Positions 6,893-6,947 of a stretch of 6,947 bases of DNA are shown here, piece by piece; the first letter of the stretch is position 1, and every line of letters begins with the position of its first letter. The notes under the pieces are model-generated. The model worked only from the letters and a program-made list of their open reading frames with translations, ran no database searches and was not told where the DNA came from. Position numbers and translations under genes: made by a program. The stretch is from DAOMOD01 sp964526035 (lineage in GTDB: Bacteria > Pseudomonadota > Gammaproteobacteria > Xanthomonadales > BPKI01): NCBI GenBank assembly GCA_964526035.1, contig CAZGKE010000169.1, forward strand, positions 1 to 6,947, written 5' to 3'.

Positions 6893-6914
6893 CCTTCCCC
6901 GGGGCCGGGAAAGG
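6893..6914. repeat. Possible imperfect hairpin D
   Basis: CCTTCCC (6893-6899) can pair with GGGAAAGG (6907-6914) with one bulged A. It may be a decayed member of the hairpin cluster or a chance fold in GC-rich DNA. Confidence 0.3.
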
Positions 6915-6947
6915 TGCGGATTCCGGGCTGACTACTCGGCCTCGTAG

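Larger units (their letters stand above)
6199..6947. other. Intergenic region without a convincing gene
   Basis: From the gene start to the window end I find no credible coding region. It holds the leader (6199 to about 6340), unassigned sequence with an AT-rich patch near 6468-6490 (about 6340-6550), the REP pair (6561-6659) and the hairpin cluster (6702-6914). A 209-codon minus-strand frame (6256-6885) crosses all of these repeats and has low-complexity, Arg/Pro/Ala-rich content, so it is not called. The last 33 bases (6915-6947) show nothing recognisable. Confidence 0.7.

Overview
The window (about 6.9 kb, high GC) is dominated by one very long minus-strand gene. It starts near position 6195 and is still open at position 1, so at least 2065 codons lie inside the window and the 3' end lies outside it. 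The product is a large exported protein. In order it has: a late N-terminal signal peptide; an alpha/alpha-toroid (terpenoid cyclase/prenyltransferase-like) helical domain; four successive right-handed parallel beta-helix modules, each opening with a similar cap motif; and the beginning of a bacterial Ig-like domain cut by the window edge. This is the layout of a giant secreted or surface protein. Its substrate or partner cannot be read from the sequence.

From 6199 to 6947 I see no convincing gene. The part nearest the gene holds its leader, with two Shine-Dalgarno-like sites and three in-frame ATGs. Farther out are a divergent pair of GTAG-class REP hairpins, sharing an exact 20-bp inverted core, and a cluster of GC-rich hairpins (about 6702-6914). 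No tRNA, rRNA, CRISPR array or insertion sequence was recognised.

High GC, strong GC3 bias (TTA, CTA and TCA codons are nearly absent from the big gene) and REP units of the form GTAGGAGCGGC...GCCGC point to a gammaproteobacterium, most likely Xanthomonadales (Xanthomonas/Lysobacter/Rhodanobacter-type). This is inferred from repeat style and domain style, not from a marker gene. The same codon bias leaves very long open frames on the plus strand exactly antiparallel to the gene; I regard these as artefacts.

There is no operon partner in view, so function must be judged from protein architecture alone.
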